Below are positions 1 through 7,582 of a stretch of DNA of 43,448 nt, one piece after another; the stretch's first letter is position 1; every line of letters begins with the position of its first letter. The DNA is from a virus. The stretch spans positions 1-43,448 of IMG/VR virus record IMGVR_UViG_3300032893_000110; one strand, given 5' to 3'. A model generated the notes under the pieces. That model saw nothing but the letters and a program-made list of their open reading frames with translations. It was not told where the DNA came from and ran no database searches. The position numbers were made by a program, and so were the translations under genes.

Positions 1-686
1 TTCCAATTACGCTTGGGTGCAGCGCGGTCCGAAACGAGCACGGTGTTTTCGTCACCGTCATCGTCCAATTCCGCCATGCAACCACCGACAATCTTGGTCT
101 TATCGTTCGGATCATAGATAACCAACTCGTTAACCATGTCCAGTTGCCACAGCAACCGGATAGCATCCTTGTACGCCTTGCGGACGGTGCCGCGCCGGCC
201 TTCCAGGTACTTCTTACGCTTGCGAATGAGTTGCGGATTGCTGGCATACTTCGCAAGCCACTTGGCATCGATGCCTTCCTTTGACATCTTGGGATCGGCC
301 GCTCGACTGCACCAATCGAGTTCCTCGACAACACGCGCACCTTCCGGTGTCCCGTCCGACCACACGATGTAGAAGGATATCTCTTTCGCCTTGCTGTCCG
401 GCTTGGAGGGGTCTTTCCACTGCGCAATGTCAGGATTGTTGTGGATAGTCCCATCTTTGTCGCGCCAGTGCTGGCCCGGCAATGGCAAGGCGTCGATTTC
501 GTCCTCTGTCAGGTTCTCTTTGATCGCCCGATAGAGCGCGATCGGAGCAAGGCTGTATTCGTGCTTGCTGTCAGCAGCCTTGACCACAACGAGATCAATC
601 GCGGTGCCAGTCTTGGCGGCATAGCTCAATGCCTTCGCTCGAACGGCATCGCCGATCTGCAAGGCGTTAGGTTGGACTTCAGCCAT
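1..686 (-). CDS. Hypothetical protein, runs off the left edge
   Basis: The frame is open from ATG 686 to base 1 (228 codons plus two bases), with an AGAGAGG ribosome site 8 bases upstream. The product starts MAEVQPNALQIGDAVRAKAL, is rich in charged residues, and has a basic stretch (LIRKRKKYLEGRRGTVRK) followed by an acidic stretch near the end (ELDDDGDE). I do not recognise the family. If the window is circular, the codon spanning the join is AAG and the next is TGA, giving a 229-residue protein. Base composition is clearly more GC-rich than most of the window, similar to the AAA+ gene at 37734-38732. It would be the gene just upstream of the one at 43143-43448 and so may head the replication cluster. 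Confidence 0.7.
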   Translation of the reverse strand, partial: MAEVQPNALQIGDAVRAKALSYAAKTGTAIDLVVVKAADSKHEYSLAPIALYRAIKENLTEDEIDALPLPGQHWRDKDGTIHNNPDIAQWKDPSKPDSKAKEISFYIVWSDGTPEGARVVEELDWCSRAADPKMSKEGIDAKWLAKYASNPQLIRKRKKYLEGRRGTVRKAYKDAIRLLWQLDMVNELVIYDPNDKTKIVGGCMAELDDDGDENTVLVSDRAAPKRNW

Positions 687-733
687 GGTCTAATTCCTCT
701 CTGTGTTAAGCCGGCTTTCTCACCGACCTTGTG

Positions 734-762
734 AACATAATCCCAGTGATCTGCTAAATCAA
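734..762 (-). promoter_or_regulatory. Possible sigma70 promoter for the left-edge gene
   Basis: On the minus strand TTGATT (762-757) is followed after 17 bases by TATGTT (739-734). This lies about 50 bases upstream of the ATG at 686. Each box matches the consensus at four of six positions, so this is a moderate candidate only. Confidence 0.35.
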
Positions 763-929
763 GCCCCTTGTCGTAGAATAATATTCTTTTCTTCTAAATC
801 GTAGACTGTGACTAGAAAAGCACAAAGATATCTTATTGCATTATAGTGCATCGGCCCCTCGGAGATATATTTCTCTGACGTATATATCTTAAGATATCTC
901 TTACGTATCTTACGTGTTCTACTTACCTG

Positions 930-945
930 ACGTAGTATACTACGT
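930..945. promoter_or_regulatory. Perfect 16-bp palindrome, operator-like
   Basis: ACGTAGTATACTACGT reads the same on both strands. It sits in the centre of the palindrome-rich gap and contains a TATACT on each strand, so it could be a dimer-binding site over a promoter. No binding protein is identified, although a small HTH protein is encoded at 40361-40546. Confidence 0.45.
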
Positions 946-1123
946 AAGCTACGTAATATACTTACTTAAGATACTCAAGTGTTTACTAGGTAAGAGTCTT
1001 ACGACGTTAGTCTCTTATACGTAGGATATCTCAGTGGCTAAGAAGATGCCGTTGCATCAATGTGGGGGACGTGGGGTGCTTCGCCGCGCAATGAACTACA
1101 CCTAAAAAATTACTCACCAAAAT

Positions 1124-1297
1124 CTACACCTCAAAAATATCGCACAGAAAATTTCTAAGATTTCTAGCTTCCATAATTGTAAGTTTATTCTCAGAGATAG
1201 AGTTTGGTCCTACTATGAAAATAGTATAACTATTCAAATCTTGAGAGTATTCTCCAAAGATCTCAATTTCATTTCCTAGTTCATTCACAAATTTCAT
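1124..1297 (-). CDS. Small hypothetical protein (57 aa)
   Basis: ATG 1297 overlaps the stop of the upstream gene as ATGA, which supports the start by translational coupling. The product is 57 residues, MKFVNELGNEIEIFGEYSQD at the start and ending NFLCDIFEV, acidic, with a strand-like middle (YTIFIVGP). It has no recognised family. It is the last gene of a three-gene minus-strand unit (1644 to 1124) that faces away from the structural cluster. Such tiny genes next to a control region are often early host-takeover genes in podoviruses, but nothing in the sequence proves that here. Confidence 0.6.
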   Translation of the reverse strand: MKFVNELGNEIEIFGEYSQDLNSYTIFIVGPNSISENKLTIMEARNLRNFLCDIFEV

Positions 1298-1497
1298 CGT
1301 AATAACTCGTGTATTCTCTGTTCAGTTCTCTCATGGATCCACCTACATGGATGATTTGGGTATTTTTCATAAAACCTCTTAAACTCTGCCCAAATCCTGA
1401 CATCATCGAAGAAATCCTCCACAAGCCTTTTAGAAGCCCGTACAGAGGTTTTACGTGTTTTGGCTAGTAGGGTAGCGGGCATCATGAAATAACGCAC
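1294..1497 (-). CDS. Small basic hypothetical protein (67 aa)
   Basis: The frame starts at GTG 1497, 21 bases after the stop of the upstream 41-residue gene, and ends with a TGA that overlaps the next ATG. The product is basic and helical in pattern (VRASKRLVEDFFDDVRIWAE, then RFYEKYPNHPCRWIHERTEQ). No strong ribosome site precedes GTG 1497, so initiation may rely on coupling, or a start slightly upstream in the same open frame may be used. No family recognised. Confidence 0.5.
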   Translation of the reverse strand: MRYFMMPATLLAKTRKTSVRASKRLVEDFFDDVRIWAEFKRFYEKYPNHPCRWIHERTEQRIHELLR

Positions 1498-1518
1498 CAG
1501 TGAGCTTCTAATTGAATC

Positions 1519-1644
1519 CTAGGGCCTATCTACGAGAGATGCTAGTCTGGACAACTCAGCTATTTTCTTTTTCACATTTTCTGCTCCATAGACTACTCCA
1601 AAGCCGTGTTCTTTAAGAAAGTCAAACTCTCTTTCTTTTTTCAT
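1519..1644 (-). CDS. Small hypothetical protein (41 aa)
   Basis: ATG 1644 has a strong AAAGGAG site 6 bases upstream. The 41-residue product (MKKEREFDFLKEHGFGVVYG at the start) is charged and looks like a short helical protein. It is the first gene of the three-gene minus unit and lies directly under the minus promoter at 1691-1663. Function unknown. Confidence 0.6.
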   Translation of the reverse strand: MKKEREFDFLKEHGFGVVYGAENVKKKIAELSRLASLVDRP

Positions 1645-1653
1645 AGTTTCTCC

Positions 1654-1683
1654 TTTACAGGAACTGTAGAAGTAGTTTATACT
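1654..1683 (+). promoter_or_regulatory. Sigma70-like promoter for the late structural cluster
   Basis: TTTACA (1654-1659) and TATACT (1678-1683) are separated by 18 bases, and each box matches the consensus at five of six positions. Transcription would start near 1690, just ahead of AAGAGG and ATG 1701. It is the only promoter-like site I see ahead of the 27-kb plus-strand cluster, and it overlaps the opposing promoter. Confidence 0.5.
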
Positions 1684-1691
1684 TATGTCAA
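1663..1691 (-). promoter_or_regulatory. Sigma70-like promoter for the three small minus genes
   Basis: TTGACA (1691-1686) is followed after 17 bases by TACAGT (1668-1663) on the minus strand. Transcription would begin about 1656, leaving a very short leader before the gene at 1644. It overlaps the plus-strand promoter at 1654-1683, so both cannot be occupied at once. Confidence 0.5.
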
Positions 1692-1700
1692 GAGGTATTT

Positions 1701-1844
1701 ATGTCAACTCTAGAACAATTAGTAGATAACCTAGACCAAAGAGGAATCCTAGTTCTACAGGTACTTCTAGGTCAACAAGCTATGAAGCTACTGTCTGAGA
1801 AGCATATCGAGACAGTCACTAAACCATTAGTATTAAAACCATGA
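1701..1844 (+). CDS. Small hypothetical protein (47 aa)
   Basis: ATG 1701 follows an AAGAGG ribosome site and is the first gene of the plus cluster. The 47-residue product (MSTLEQLVDNLDQRGILVLQ at the start) is predicted mostly helical with a hydrophobic middle (GILVLQVLLG). Its stop TGA overlaps the next ATG. No family recognised. Confidence 0.6.
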   Translation: MSTLEQLVDNLDQRGILVLQVLLGQQAMKLLSEKHIETVTKPLVLKP

Positions 1845-1984
1845 GTTTCAAGAGTGTCCAAGCAAAGATCGCTAAGCAAAAGGGAATCTCTAAAGATCGC
1901 GCAGGAGCTATCCTGGCAGCAAGTTCTCGCAAAGCATCCAGCGCTGCGAAGCGTAGAAACCCAAAGCTCAGAAAAGTAAGATGA
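1841..1984 (+). CDS. Small, very basic hypothetical protein (47 aa)
   Basis: The start overlaps the previous stop as ATGA. The product is strongly basic: SVQAKIAKQKGISKDRAGAI is followed by an Ala/Ser/Lys/Arg stretch and ends RRNPKLRKVR. Similar short basic proteins are known as hypothetical genes in other podoviruses. The composition suggests nucleic-acid contact, but no function is established. The stop again overlaps the next start. Confidence 0.6.
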   Translation: MSFKSVQAKIAKQKGISKDRAGAILAASSRKASSAAKRRNPKLRKVR

Positions 1985-2085
1985 AATACACCCAGAAGAA
2001 AGACGATGCCTTCGATAAGAAGAATGGCATCAAAGAAAACTCCAAGCAAGACAAGAAGCTGGATAAGAAGCGTAAGGTCAAGTAG
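1981..2085 (+). CDS. Lysine-rich peptide (34 aa)
   Basis: ATG 1981 overlaps the previous TGA. The 34-residue product is almost entirely charged or polar, about 40 percent lysine, ending DKKLDKKRKVK. It is likely to be disordered. Its place in an unbroken chain of overlapping starts and stops is the main evidence that it is translated. Function unknown. Confidence 0.5.
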   Translation: MKYTQKKDDAFDKKNGIKENSKQDKKLDKKRKVK

Positions 2086-2101
2086 TGATGGAATCACGTT
2101 A

Positions 2102-2236
2102 ATGCCAGCAGGCTATGAAAAGATGAGAGACGCCTTTGTCGCCAAAGGGATGTCTCTAGCTGCGGCTAAGACTAAAGCAGCTCGTATCTGGAACTCCAAA
2201 CACAAAGGCAAATCTGCCGTAGGCCGAGGCAAATGA
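2102..2236 (+). CDS. Small basic hypothetical protein (44 aa)
   Basis: The frame is open further upstream, but ATG 2102 (MPAGYEKMRDAFVAKGMSLA) is the likely start because it gives a compact helical protein and leaves a 16-base gap after the previous stop. The sequence AAKTKAARIWN followed by a Lys/Gly tail is a pattern I know from small phage hypotheticals. The stop overlaps the next ATG. Function unknown. Confidence 0.55.
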   Translation: MPAGYEKMRDAFVAKGMSLAAAKTKAARIWNSKHKGKSAVGRGK

Positions 2237-2493
2237 CCTCCCTAGACAGTATATCTCCTCAAGTCGTATCTATTGGTACAGCTCTATTCTCGGCATTCAT
2301 AGCAATATCTCTAGCAGTCTCTAAGCTTCTAATCTCTAGATTTGATAACATGGCCAAGGCTATTATAGACCAAGGCAAACAGATGAACAACTGGCTAGTA
2401 GATCACGAAGAGAAAGATCAAGAACGTCATGTCCAGAATCTCAATCGCTTCGAAAACATCTCAGTCACCCTCGCTAAATTAGGACTCAAGTAA
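2233..2493 (+). CDS. Small membrane protein with helical tail (86 aa)
   Basis: ATGA overlap with the previous gene fixes the start. Residues about 11-33 form one membrane segment (VVSIGTALFSAFIAISLAVS), followed by a charged helical tail (residues 38-80). This layout would suit an inner-membrane protein with a cytoplasmic or periplasmic coiled coil, such as a holin-like or i-spanin-like protein. However, the lysis genes lie elsewhere (13149-14636), so I do not assign a role. Confidence 0.6.
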   Translation: MTSLDSISPQVVSIGTALFSAFIAISLAVSKLLISRFDNMAKAIIDQGKQMNNWLVDHEEKDQERHVQNLNRFENISVTLAKLGLK

Positions 2494-2861
2494 TGGCCGT
2501 AATTTTCTATACGGAATCAACCCCTGTCGTAGCAACAGCTACCGCCGCAGCGGCTACCGCAACAGCAACTCTTACGTCTGTTCCTGGTCGTATCGCTTAT
2601 ATCACTGGTTTTGTCGTCTCTGGCCTCGGAGCCACTGCAGCTACTGCTTCAGCAGTCACTGTAACCGGCGTCCAAGGTGGAACTCAGACTTACCAATTCA
2701 ACGTCCCTGCCGGCGCAACCGTAGCAGCGACACCTCTACAAATCAATTTTCCTCTTCCTATCCCAGCTACCGGGTTCAACACGAACATCGTAGTCTCCGC
2801 AGCTTCCTTCGGCGCTGGCAACACCAACGCTAACGTAACTGCTTATGGATATCTTAAGTAA
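2493..2861 (+). CDS. Ala/Thr-rich small probable structural protein (122 aa)
   Basis: The start overlaps the previous stop as TAATG. The product opens MAVIFYTESTPVVATATAAA and continues as a beta-rich, Gly/Ala/Thr/Asn-rich chain (YITGFVVSGLGATAATASAV, then VVSAASFGAGNTNANVTAYG). The pattern is that of small beta-sandwich virion proteins of Alphaproteobacteria phages. A head-decoration or adaptor role is possible but unproven. Its end overlaps the terminase start by 17 bases. Confidence 0.6.
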   Translation: MAVIFYTESTPVVATATAAAATATATLTSVPGRIAYITGFVVSGLGATAATASAVTVTGVQGGTQTYQFNVPAGATVAATPLQINFPLPIPATGFNTNIVVSAASFGAGNTNANVTAYGYLK

Positions 2862-4452
2862 TACGGCAGCTTCGCTGCCTAAGAAAAGAGGACGTCCTAG
2901 GAAGAACAATCCTGAGCGAGTCGCCAAGAGAGAATTGGCTGAGTCTTCTCTCGAAGAATTCATCAAGCTAGTTCATCCCAATCGTCTTCTCGGAAATATA
3001 CATCGTAGTGTAATCAACTGGTGGACAAGCCCCGAGGCTTCTACCCATCAGCTGTTACTCTTACCAAGAGACCACATGAAGTCAGCGCTAGTCGCTTACC
3101 GTGTGGCGTGGGAACTCACCCGAGATCCTACCCTTCGTGTACTTTACATTTCTTCTACAGCTAACCTAGCTAAGAAGCAGTTGAAGTTCATCAAGGATAT
3201 CATCACCTGTGATGCCTACCGCAGCTACTGGCCAGAGATGGTCAACAAAGAAGAAGCTAAGCGTGAGAAATGGACAGAAGGAGAGATATCCGTAGATGAT
3301 CCTAGACGGGCTGCTGAGTCGATACGCGATCCTAGTATATTCACCGCTGGTCTTACCAGCAATATTGTCGGTCTTCATTGCGATATTGCCGTTCTTGATG
3401 ACGTCGTCGTCGTCGGAAACGCATACACAGAAGAAGGTCGCGAACGAGTAAAAGACCAATATGGTCTTCTTTCTTCCATCGAAACAGTCGGTGCCCGTGA
3501 GTGGGTCGTGGGAACACGCTATCATCCTCTCGATTTGTACAAAGACCTCATCAGCATGGAGATTGAAGAATTCGATGAATACGGAAACAAAGTCGGTGCG
3601 AAGCCGCTCTTCGAAGTCAAGCAAGAGCAAGTCGAAACCGCTGGAGACGGAAGTGGCCAATTCCTCTGGCCCAAGCAACAGCGAAACGACGGAAAGTGGT
3701 TCGGATTTGACGAAAGTGTACTCCGAACAAAACGAGCACAGTACCTTAACAAAATACACTTTAGGGCCCAATACTACAATGATCCACAGGACGTGGAATC
3801 ATCCCCAATTCAACGGGACCTCTTTCAGTATTACGACCCAAATAAACTCTCCAACCAAAACTACGCCTGGCACTACGTCAGAGAACGACTCAATGTCGTC
3901 GCAGCCGTTGACTTTGCCTATTCCACAAATAAGAAATCTGACTACACATCCATTGTGGTTCTGGGAGTGGACGGAAGATCCAATTATTACATTCTTGAAA
4001 TCGATCGATTCAAGACTGACAAAATTAGCGACTACTTCCAACACATCCTCAAGCTCTACCAAAAATGGGGATTCAGAAAAATCCGATGCGAAGTCTCTGT
4101 CGCCCAGCAAGTCATCGTCAGAGATCTGAAAGAGAATTACATCAGACCTCATGGTCTGACTCTAGCTGTAGATGAATTCCGTCCTACTAGATGGATTGGT
4201 TCCAAGGAAGAGCGCATCATGGCTATTCTAGAACCTAGATACGCCAACCGTCAAATCTGGCATTACCCTCACGGTAATACCCAAGTCCTTGAAGAAGAAC
4301 TCATCTTCCAGAATCCAGCACACGATGACGTCAAGGATGCCTTAGCTTCTGCCATTGACTTCGCTACAGTTCCTGTCAATGTCTTCCGGTCTTATTCTTC
4401 CAACCCTGTAACCAACTTCTCATACCACTCTAAATTCGGTGGTGTCATATGA
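2845..4452 (+). CDS. Terminase large subunit
   Basis: This is the ATP-driven motor that packages DNA into the prohead and cuts it to length. The 535-residue protein has a deviant Walker A at residues 73-80 (LPRDHMKS) and a Walker B at 181-186 (IAVLDD, with DD instead of the usual DE). A C-terminal RNase H-type nuclease follows, with its first Asp in VAAVDFAYST near residue 352 and the last in HDDVKDALASA near residue 497. Length and motif order fit phage large terminases. It starts inside the previous gene and its stop overlaps the next ATG. No small terminase is recognisable nearby; one of the unassigned small genes upstream may fill that role. Confidence 0.9.
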   Translation: MDILSNTAASLPKKRGRPRKNNPERVAKRELAESSLEEFIKLVHPNRLLGNIHRSVINWWTSPEASTHQLLLLPRDHMKSALVAYRVAWELTRDPTLRVLYISSTANLAKKQLKFIKDIITCDAYRSYWPEMVNKEEAKREKWTEGEISVDDPRRAAESIRDPSIFTAGLTSNIVGLHCDIAVLDDVVVVGNAYTEEGRERVKDQYGLLSSIETVGAREWVVGTRYHPLDLYKDLISMEIEEFDEYGNKVGAKPLFEVKQEQVETAGDGSGQFLWPKQQRNDGKWFGFDESVLRTKRAQYLNKIHFRAQYYNDPQDVESSPIQRDLFQYYDPNKLSNQNYAWHYVRERLNVVAAVDFAYSTNKKSDYTSIVVLGVDGRSNYYILEIDRFKTDKISDYFQHILKLYQKWGFRKIRCEVSVAQQVIVRDLKENYIRPHGLTLAVDEFRPTRWIGSKEERIMAILEPRYANRQIWHYPHGNTQVLEEELIFQNPAHDDVKDALASAIDFATVPVNVFRSYSSNPVTNFSYHSKFGGVI

Positions 4453-4688
4453 ACCCTCTCTGGGCACGTCTAGCTGAACAAGTCGGAGATAAACAACTTG
4501 CATTCAATCTCTTACGTAAGAGAGGTCACATCGATAGTGAAGGAAATCTCACCGCCTCAGGGCGTGTCCGCGCGCAGATGGGAGCGGCTGGTAGAGCAAA
4601 GGATCGGGCGTCCAAGTCGAGTAAACACAGCGCCGGCGAATACAAGTATAACCCTGCAACAAACAGAGCAACATTAAGATTTAAATGA
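4449..4688 (+). CDS. Small hypothetical protein between terminase and portal (79 aa)
   Basis: ATGA overlap with the terminase stop and an overlapping ATGA with the portal gene show that it is translated in the chain. The protein begins MNPLWARLAEQVGDKQLAFN, is helical in the first half, and has a basic low-complexity second half (GRAKDRASKSSKHSAGEYKY). Small genes in this position occur in several podoviruses without a known function. Confidence 0.6.
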   Translation: MNPLWARLAEQVGDKQLAFNLLRKRGHIDSEGNLTASGRVRAQMGAAGRAKDRASKSSKHSAGEYKYNPATNRATLRFK

Positions 4689-6580
4689 CCGGACGTGTAT
4701 TACCCCTTGAAAACGTAGCTCTCGAAGACGTCATAATTCCTGATCTTCTTGCCACTCGCATTACCGAGAAATTCCTTTCTTGGGAAGATATGCGACAGCT
4801 GAAGAAGAACTCTTGGGAAGAAGTTCGTCGATACGTCTACGCCACAGATACTACGCAGACAAGCAACAGTACACTTCCTTGGAAGAACAAGACTACTGTT
4901 CCAAAGCTGTGTCAGATCAGAGACAATCTCTTCGCTAACTACACTGCAACCCTGTTTCCAAAGAGGAAATGGTTGGAGTGGATCGCAGATGATCAAGATA
5001 GCAACTCCATGGCTAAGAAGGATGCCATAGTCAACTATATGACATGGTGTACTGAACAGCCTAATTTTCGTTCTGAAGTCGAGAAGATCATTCAGGACTA
5101 CATAGACTTCGGCAATGCCATTGCCACGGTCGAATGGAAGGATATGCGCGTTGAACAGAAAGACAAAACGCAAGTTGGCTTTGTTGGGCCGGCTATACGT
5201 CGCATCAGTCCTCTTGACATTGTCTTTAATCCTACTGCTGAGTCTTTCATCGAATCACCTAAGATTGTTCGGACGATAATCTCCTTAGGAGAATTGAAAG
5301 ATCTTCTAGAGAGGATGTCCAATGACGAAAACAGAAATGCCTACGAAGAACTCTACAAGTACCTTAAAGAAATCAGATTTCACGCCCAGCAATACCAGGG
5401 TGACTGGAGCCAGAAAGATCGACTCTACATCGTTGACGGATTTACTTCATTCCGAGCTTATCTCACGTCGGATGTTTGTGAAGTCCTAACTTTCTACGGC
5501 GATTGGTATGATCCCTATTCTGATACGTTCCAGAAGAACCGAGTCATCACTGTCGTAGATAGACACAAGCTGATTGAGAACAGAGCTAACGAATCCTTCT
5601 ACGGTTATGCTCCAATCTTCCATACACCATGGCGTCGTAAACAAGACAACCTCTGGGGTATGGGTCCTCTCGATAACCTAGTCGGTATGCAATACCGCAT
5701 GGATCACATCGAGAACATGAAGGCTGATATCTGGGATCTTGTTACTTACCCAGTCCAGAAGGTTAAGGGTTTCGTCGAAGACTATACCTGGCAACCAGGA
5801 GAGAAGATCTTCGTCACCGAAGAAGGTGATGTCGAGCTTGTTCAACCTGAAGTCCAGATCATGCAATCTAACATGGAGATCAGCACACTAGCTACTACCA
5901 TGGAAGAGATGGCAGGAGCACCTAAGGAAGCTATGGGTATTCGTTCACCTGGTGAGAAAACCAAGTACGAGGTCCAGCGTCTAGAGAATGCATCTTCCCG
6001 TCTTTTCAATAATAAGATCTTCCAGTTCTCTGAGTACATGGATTGGCTTCTGAATGCCATGCTAGAAATGGCAAGGCGGAACATGACTGGCGTCACAGCA
6101 ATCCGAGTATTCAACGATGAATTCCAGACTACTACTTTCCAGAATCTCACTGTCGATGACATCACAGGCATCGGGCGAATCAAAGCTGTCGGAGCACGTC
6201 ACTTTGCAGAACAAGCTGAGCTTGTTCAAAATCTTACCGCCCTTACGAGTTCTGGGTTATGGTCCACAGTCCAACCTCATTTTTCCGGGATTATTCTTGC
6301 TAAGATCATGGAGAATGTCTTTGATCTTAAAGACTTTGGGGTTGTTACTCCGTACATACAGTTGGCTGAACAAGCTGATGCTCAACGATATATCCAGGCT
6401 ATGCAAGAGCAACTCCATCAAGAAGCAGGCACAGCTACAGGAATCGGCGGCGACTACGACGTCAATCAACAAGGACAATTCTCTCCGCCTCCTCCAGCTA
6501 CTAGGCCGGGGCAGCAGCTAGGACTACAACGTAATCCACCCTCTAGCGCTACTCCCACAGGAACATTAGGAACACAGTAA
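4685..6580 (+). CDS. Portal (head-tail connector) protein
   Basis: The portal forms the dodecameric ring at one capsid vertex through which DNA enters and leaves, and to which the terminase and tail attach. The 631-residue length, the position between terminase and scaffold, and stretches such as RQDNLWGMGPLDNLVGMQYR and MEEMAGAPKEAMGIRSPGEK are typical of podovirus portal proteins. The last 60 residues are Gln/Gly/Pro-rich and probably disordered. The stop overlaps the next gene as TAATG. Confidence 0.85.
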   Translation: MTGRVLPLENVALEDVIIPDLLATRITEKFLSWEDMRQLKKNSWEEVRRYVYATDTTQTSNSTLPWKNKTTVPKLCQIRDNLFANYTATLFPKRKWLEWIADDQDSNSMAKKDAIVNYMTWCTEQPNFRSEVEKIIQDYIDFGNAIATVEWKDMRVEQKDKTQVGFVGPAIRRISPLDIVFNPTAESFIESPKIVRTIISLGELKDLLERMSNDENRNAYEELYKYLKEIRFHAQQYQGDWSQKDRLYIVDGFTSFRAYLTSDVCEVLTFYGDWYDPYSDTFQKNRVITVVDRHKLIENRANESFYGYAPIFHTPWRRKQDNLWGMGPLDNLVGMQYRMDHIENMKADIWDLVTYPVQKVKGFVEDYTWQPGEKIFVTEEGDVELVQPEVQIMQSNMEISTLATTMEEMAGAPKEAMGIRSPGEKTKYEVQRLENASSRLFNNKIFQFSEYMDWLLNAMLEMARRNMTGVTAIRVFNDEFQTTTFQNLTVDDITGIGRIKAVGARHFAEQAELVQNLTALTSSGLWSTVQPHFSGIILAKIMENVFDLKDFGVVTPYIQLAEQADAQRYIQAMQEQLHQEAGTATGIGGDYDVNQQGQFSPPPPATRPGQQLGLQRNPPSSATPTGTLGTQ

Positions 6581-6828
6581 TGGCAGATCTAGCTTGGACC
6601 AAGAAGCTAAAGACTCCCGAAGAAAAGAAACAATATCTGGAATCTCTTCAAAGAGTGAAGTGGGTTCTAGAGGACCTTAAAGGACTAGTCGAGAGCAACC
6701 AAGCTTCTCGAGAAGCAGCAGAAATCTCTCCTGCTGCATACGATAACGCCAATTGGCCTTATCGGCAAGCCCATAACAATGGGTATAAACAAGCACTGAG
6801 AGACTTTCTAGCGCTTATAACCATATAG
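6580..6828 (+). CDS. Small hypothetical protein downstream of portal (82 aa)
   Basis: The TAATG overlap with the portal stop fixes the start. The product is helical, with EEKKQYLESLQRVKWVLEDL in the first half and the pattern YRQAHNNGYKQALRDFLALI near the end, which I know from short conserved phage proteins placed between portal and scaffold. No function is known to me. Confidence 0.6.
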   Translation: MADLAWTKKLKTPEEKKQYLESLQRVKWVLEDLKGLVESNQASREAAEISPAAYDNANWPYRQAHNNGYKQALRDFLALITI

Positions 6829-6835
6829 GACTACA

Positions 6836-7564
6836 ATGGCCGACAGCCTATTCGATGAGACCAGACCGTCTCCTTCGCTGACTAAAGAAGACATTATCGC
6901 AAAGTGGAAGGACAAGCCACGAGAAGAACTAGAATCTGCTAAGGCAGAATCAGATCTCTACATTAAAACACTAGAAGCTCGTATCGACGATCTCAGTAAA
7001 GACTACCTTGAGACCAAAGAACAGCTTAAGACCGGAACACAGATTAAGGATTTGATTGACCGCTTAGATAATCCTAACAAGGACAGTAACCCAGCTAACA
7101 CCGATTTGGGACAAGTCCAACCGGGTATGACGCCTGAAGAAATCGAGAGACTTATTGACCAGAGGTATGCTGCCAACCAGCAGAGACTTCGTCAGAATGA
7201 AAACCTCTCAGCTATGCAGGCTAAACTCCGTGAGACGTTTGGTAATGAATACCAAGCGGCTTACAAACAACGCCTAGATACTCTTGGATTGACTCCAGAG
7301 TTTGCTGACGATCTCGCTAAGAATCATCCTACCGTCTTTGTCAAGACCTTCGGATTAGATCAGCAACCTCAACTTCCTCCAACTCTTCCTCGTAACTCAG
7401 TCAGACCGTCTTCGTTTGCTCCAAGCACTCAAAAGCGCGATTGGAATTACTACCAAGAGATGAAGAAGAACAATCCTCGGATGTATCTTGATCCCAAAAT
7501 CGCTGTCCAAATGCATAACGATCTCATGGCCTTAGGTCCTGACTTCGGTCTGCCAATGGACTAA
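6836..7564 (+). CDS. Capsid assembly scaffolding protein
   Basis: Scaffolding proteins direct prohead assembly and leave before or during packaging. This 242-residue protein lies directly before the coat gene. It has a long coiled-coil pattern (residues about 25-65, EELESAKAESDLYIKTLEAR), a second helical zone near 100-160 (MTPEEIERLIDQRYAANQQR), and a basic/aromatic C-terminal part (RDWNYYQEMKKNNPRMYLDP) of the kind that binds coat. The call rests on position, length and composition rather than a catalytic motif. Confidence 0.75.
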   Translation: MADSLFDETRPSPSLTKEDIIAKWKDKPREELESAKAESDLYIKTLEARIDDLSKDYLETKEQLKTGTQIKDLIDRLDNPNKDSNPANTDLGQVQPGMTPEEIERLIDQRYAANQQRLRQNENLSAMQAKLRETFGNEYQAAYKQRLDTLGLTPEFADDLAKNHPTVFVKTFGLDQQPQLPPTLPRNSVRPSSFAPSTQKRDWNYYQEMKKNNPRMYLDPKIAVQMHNDLMALGPDFGLPMD

Positions 7565-7582
7565 ATCTGAGGTTAAACTTCT

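Larger units (their letters stand above)
687..1123. promoter_or_regulatory. AT-rich palindromic control region without genes
   Basis: This is a 437-base gap between two minus-strand transcription units. From about 780 to 1030 it is crowded with variants of TACGTA, CTTACGT and AGATATCT. Two perfect palindromes stand out, at 884-897 (centre CTTAAG) and 930-945 (ACGTAGTATACTACGT). CTTACGT occurs twice 9 bases apart at 900-915. A perfect minus-strand TATAAT lies at 845-840 without a good -35 box. The part from 1040 to 1123 is GC-richer and shows nothing clear. Such a region upstream of a long minus cluster is a natural place for promoters, operators or a replication origin, but the sequence does not decide between them. 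Confidence 0.55.

Noticed and set aside
3461-4129. Long plus-strand open frame (222 codons) and a 201-codon minus frame at 3166-3771
   Set aside because: Both lie inside the terminase gene in other frames, with Ser/Thr-rich or low-quality composition and no ribosome site; they are shadows.
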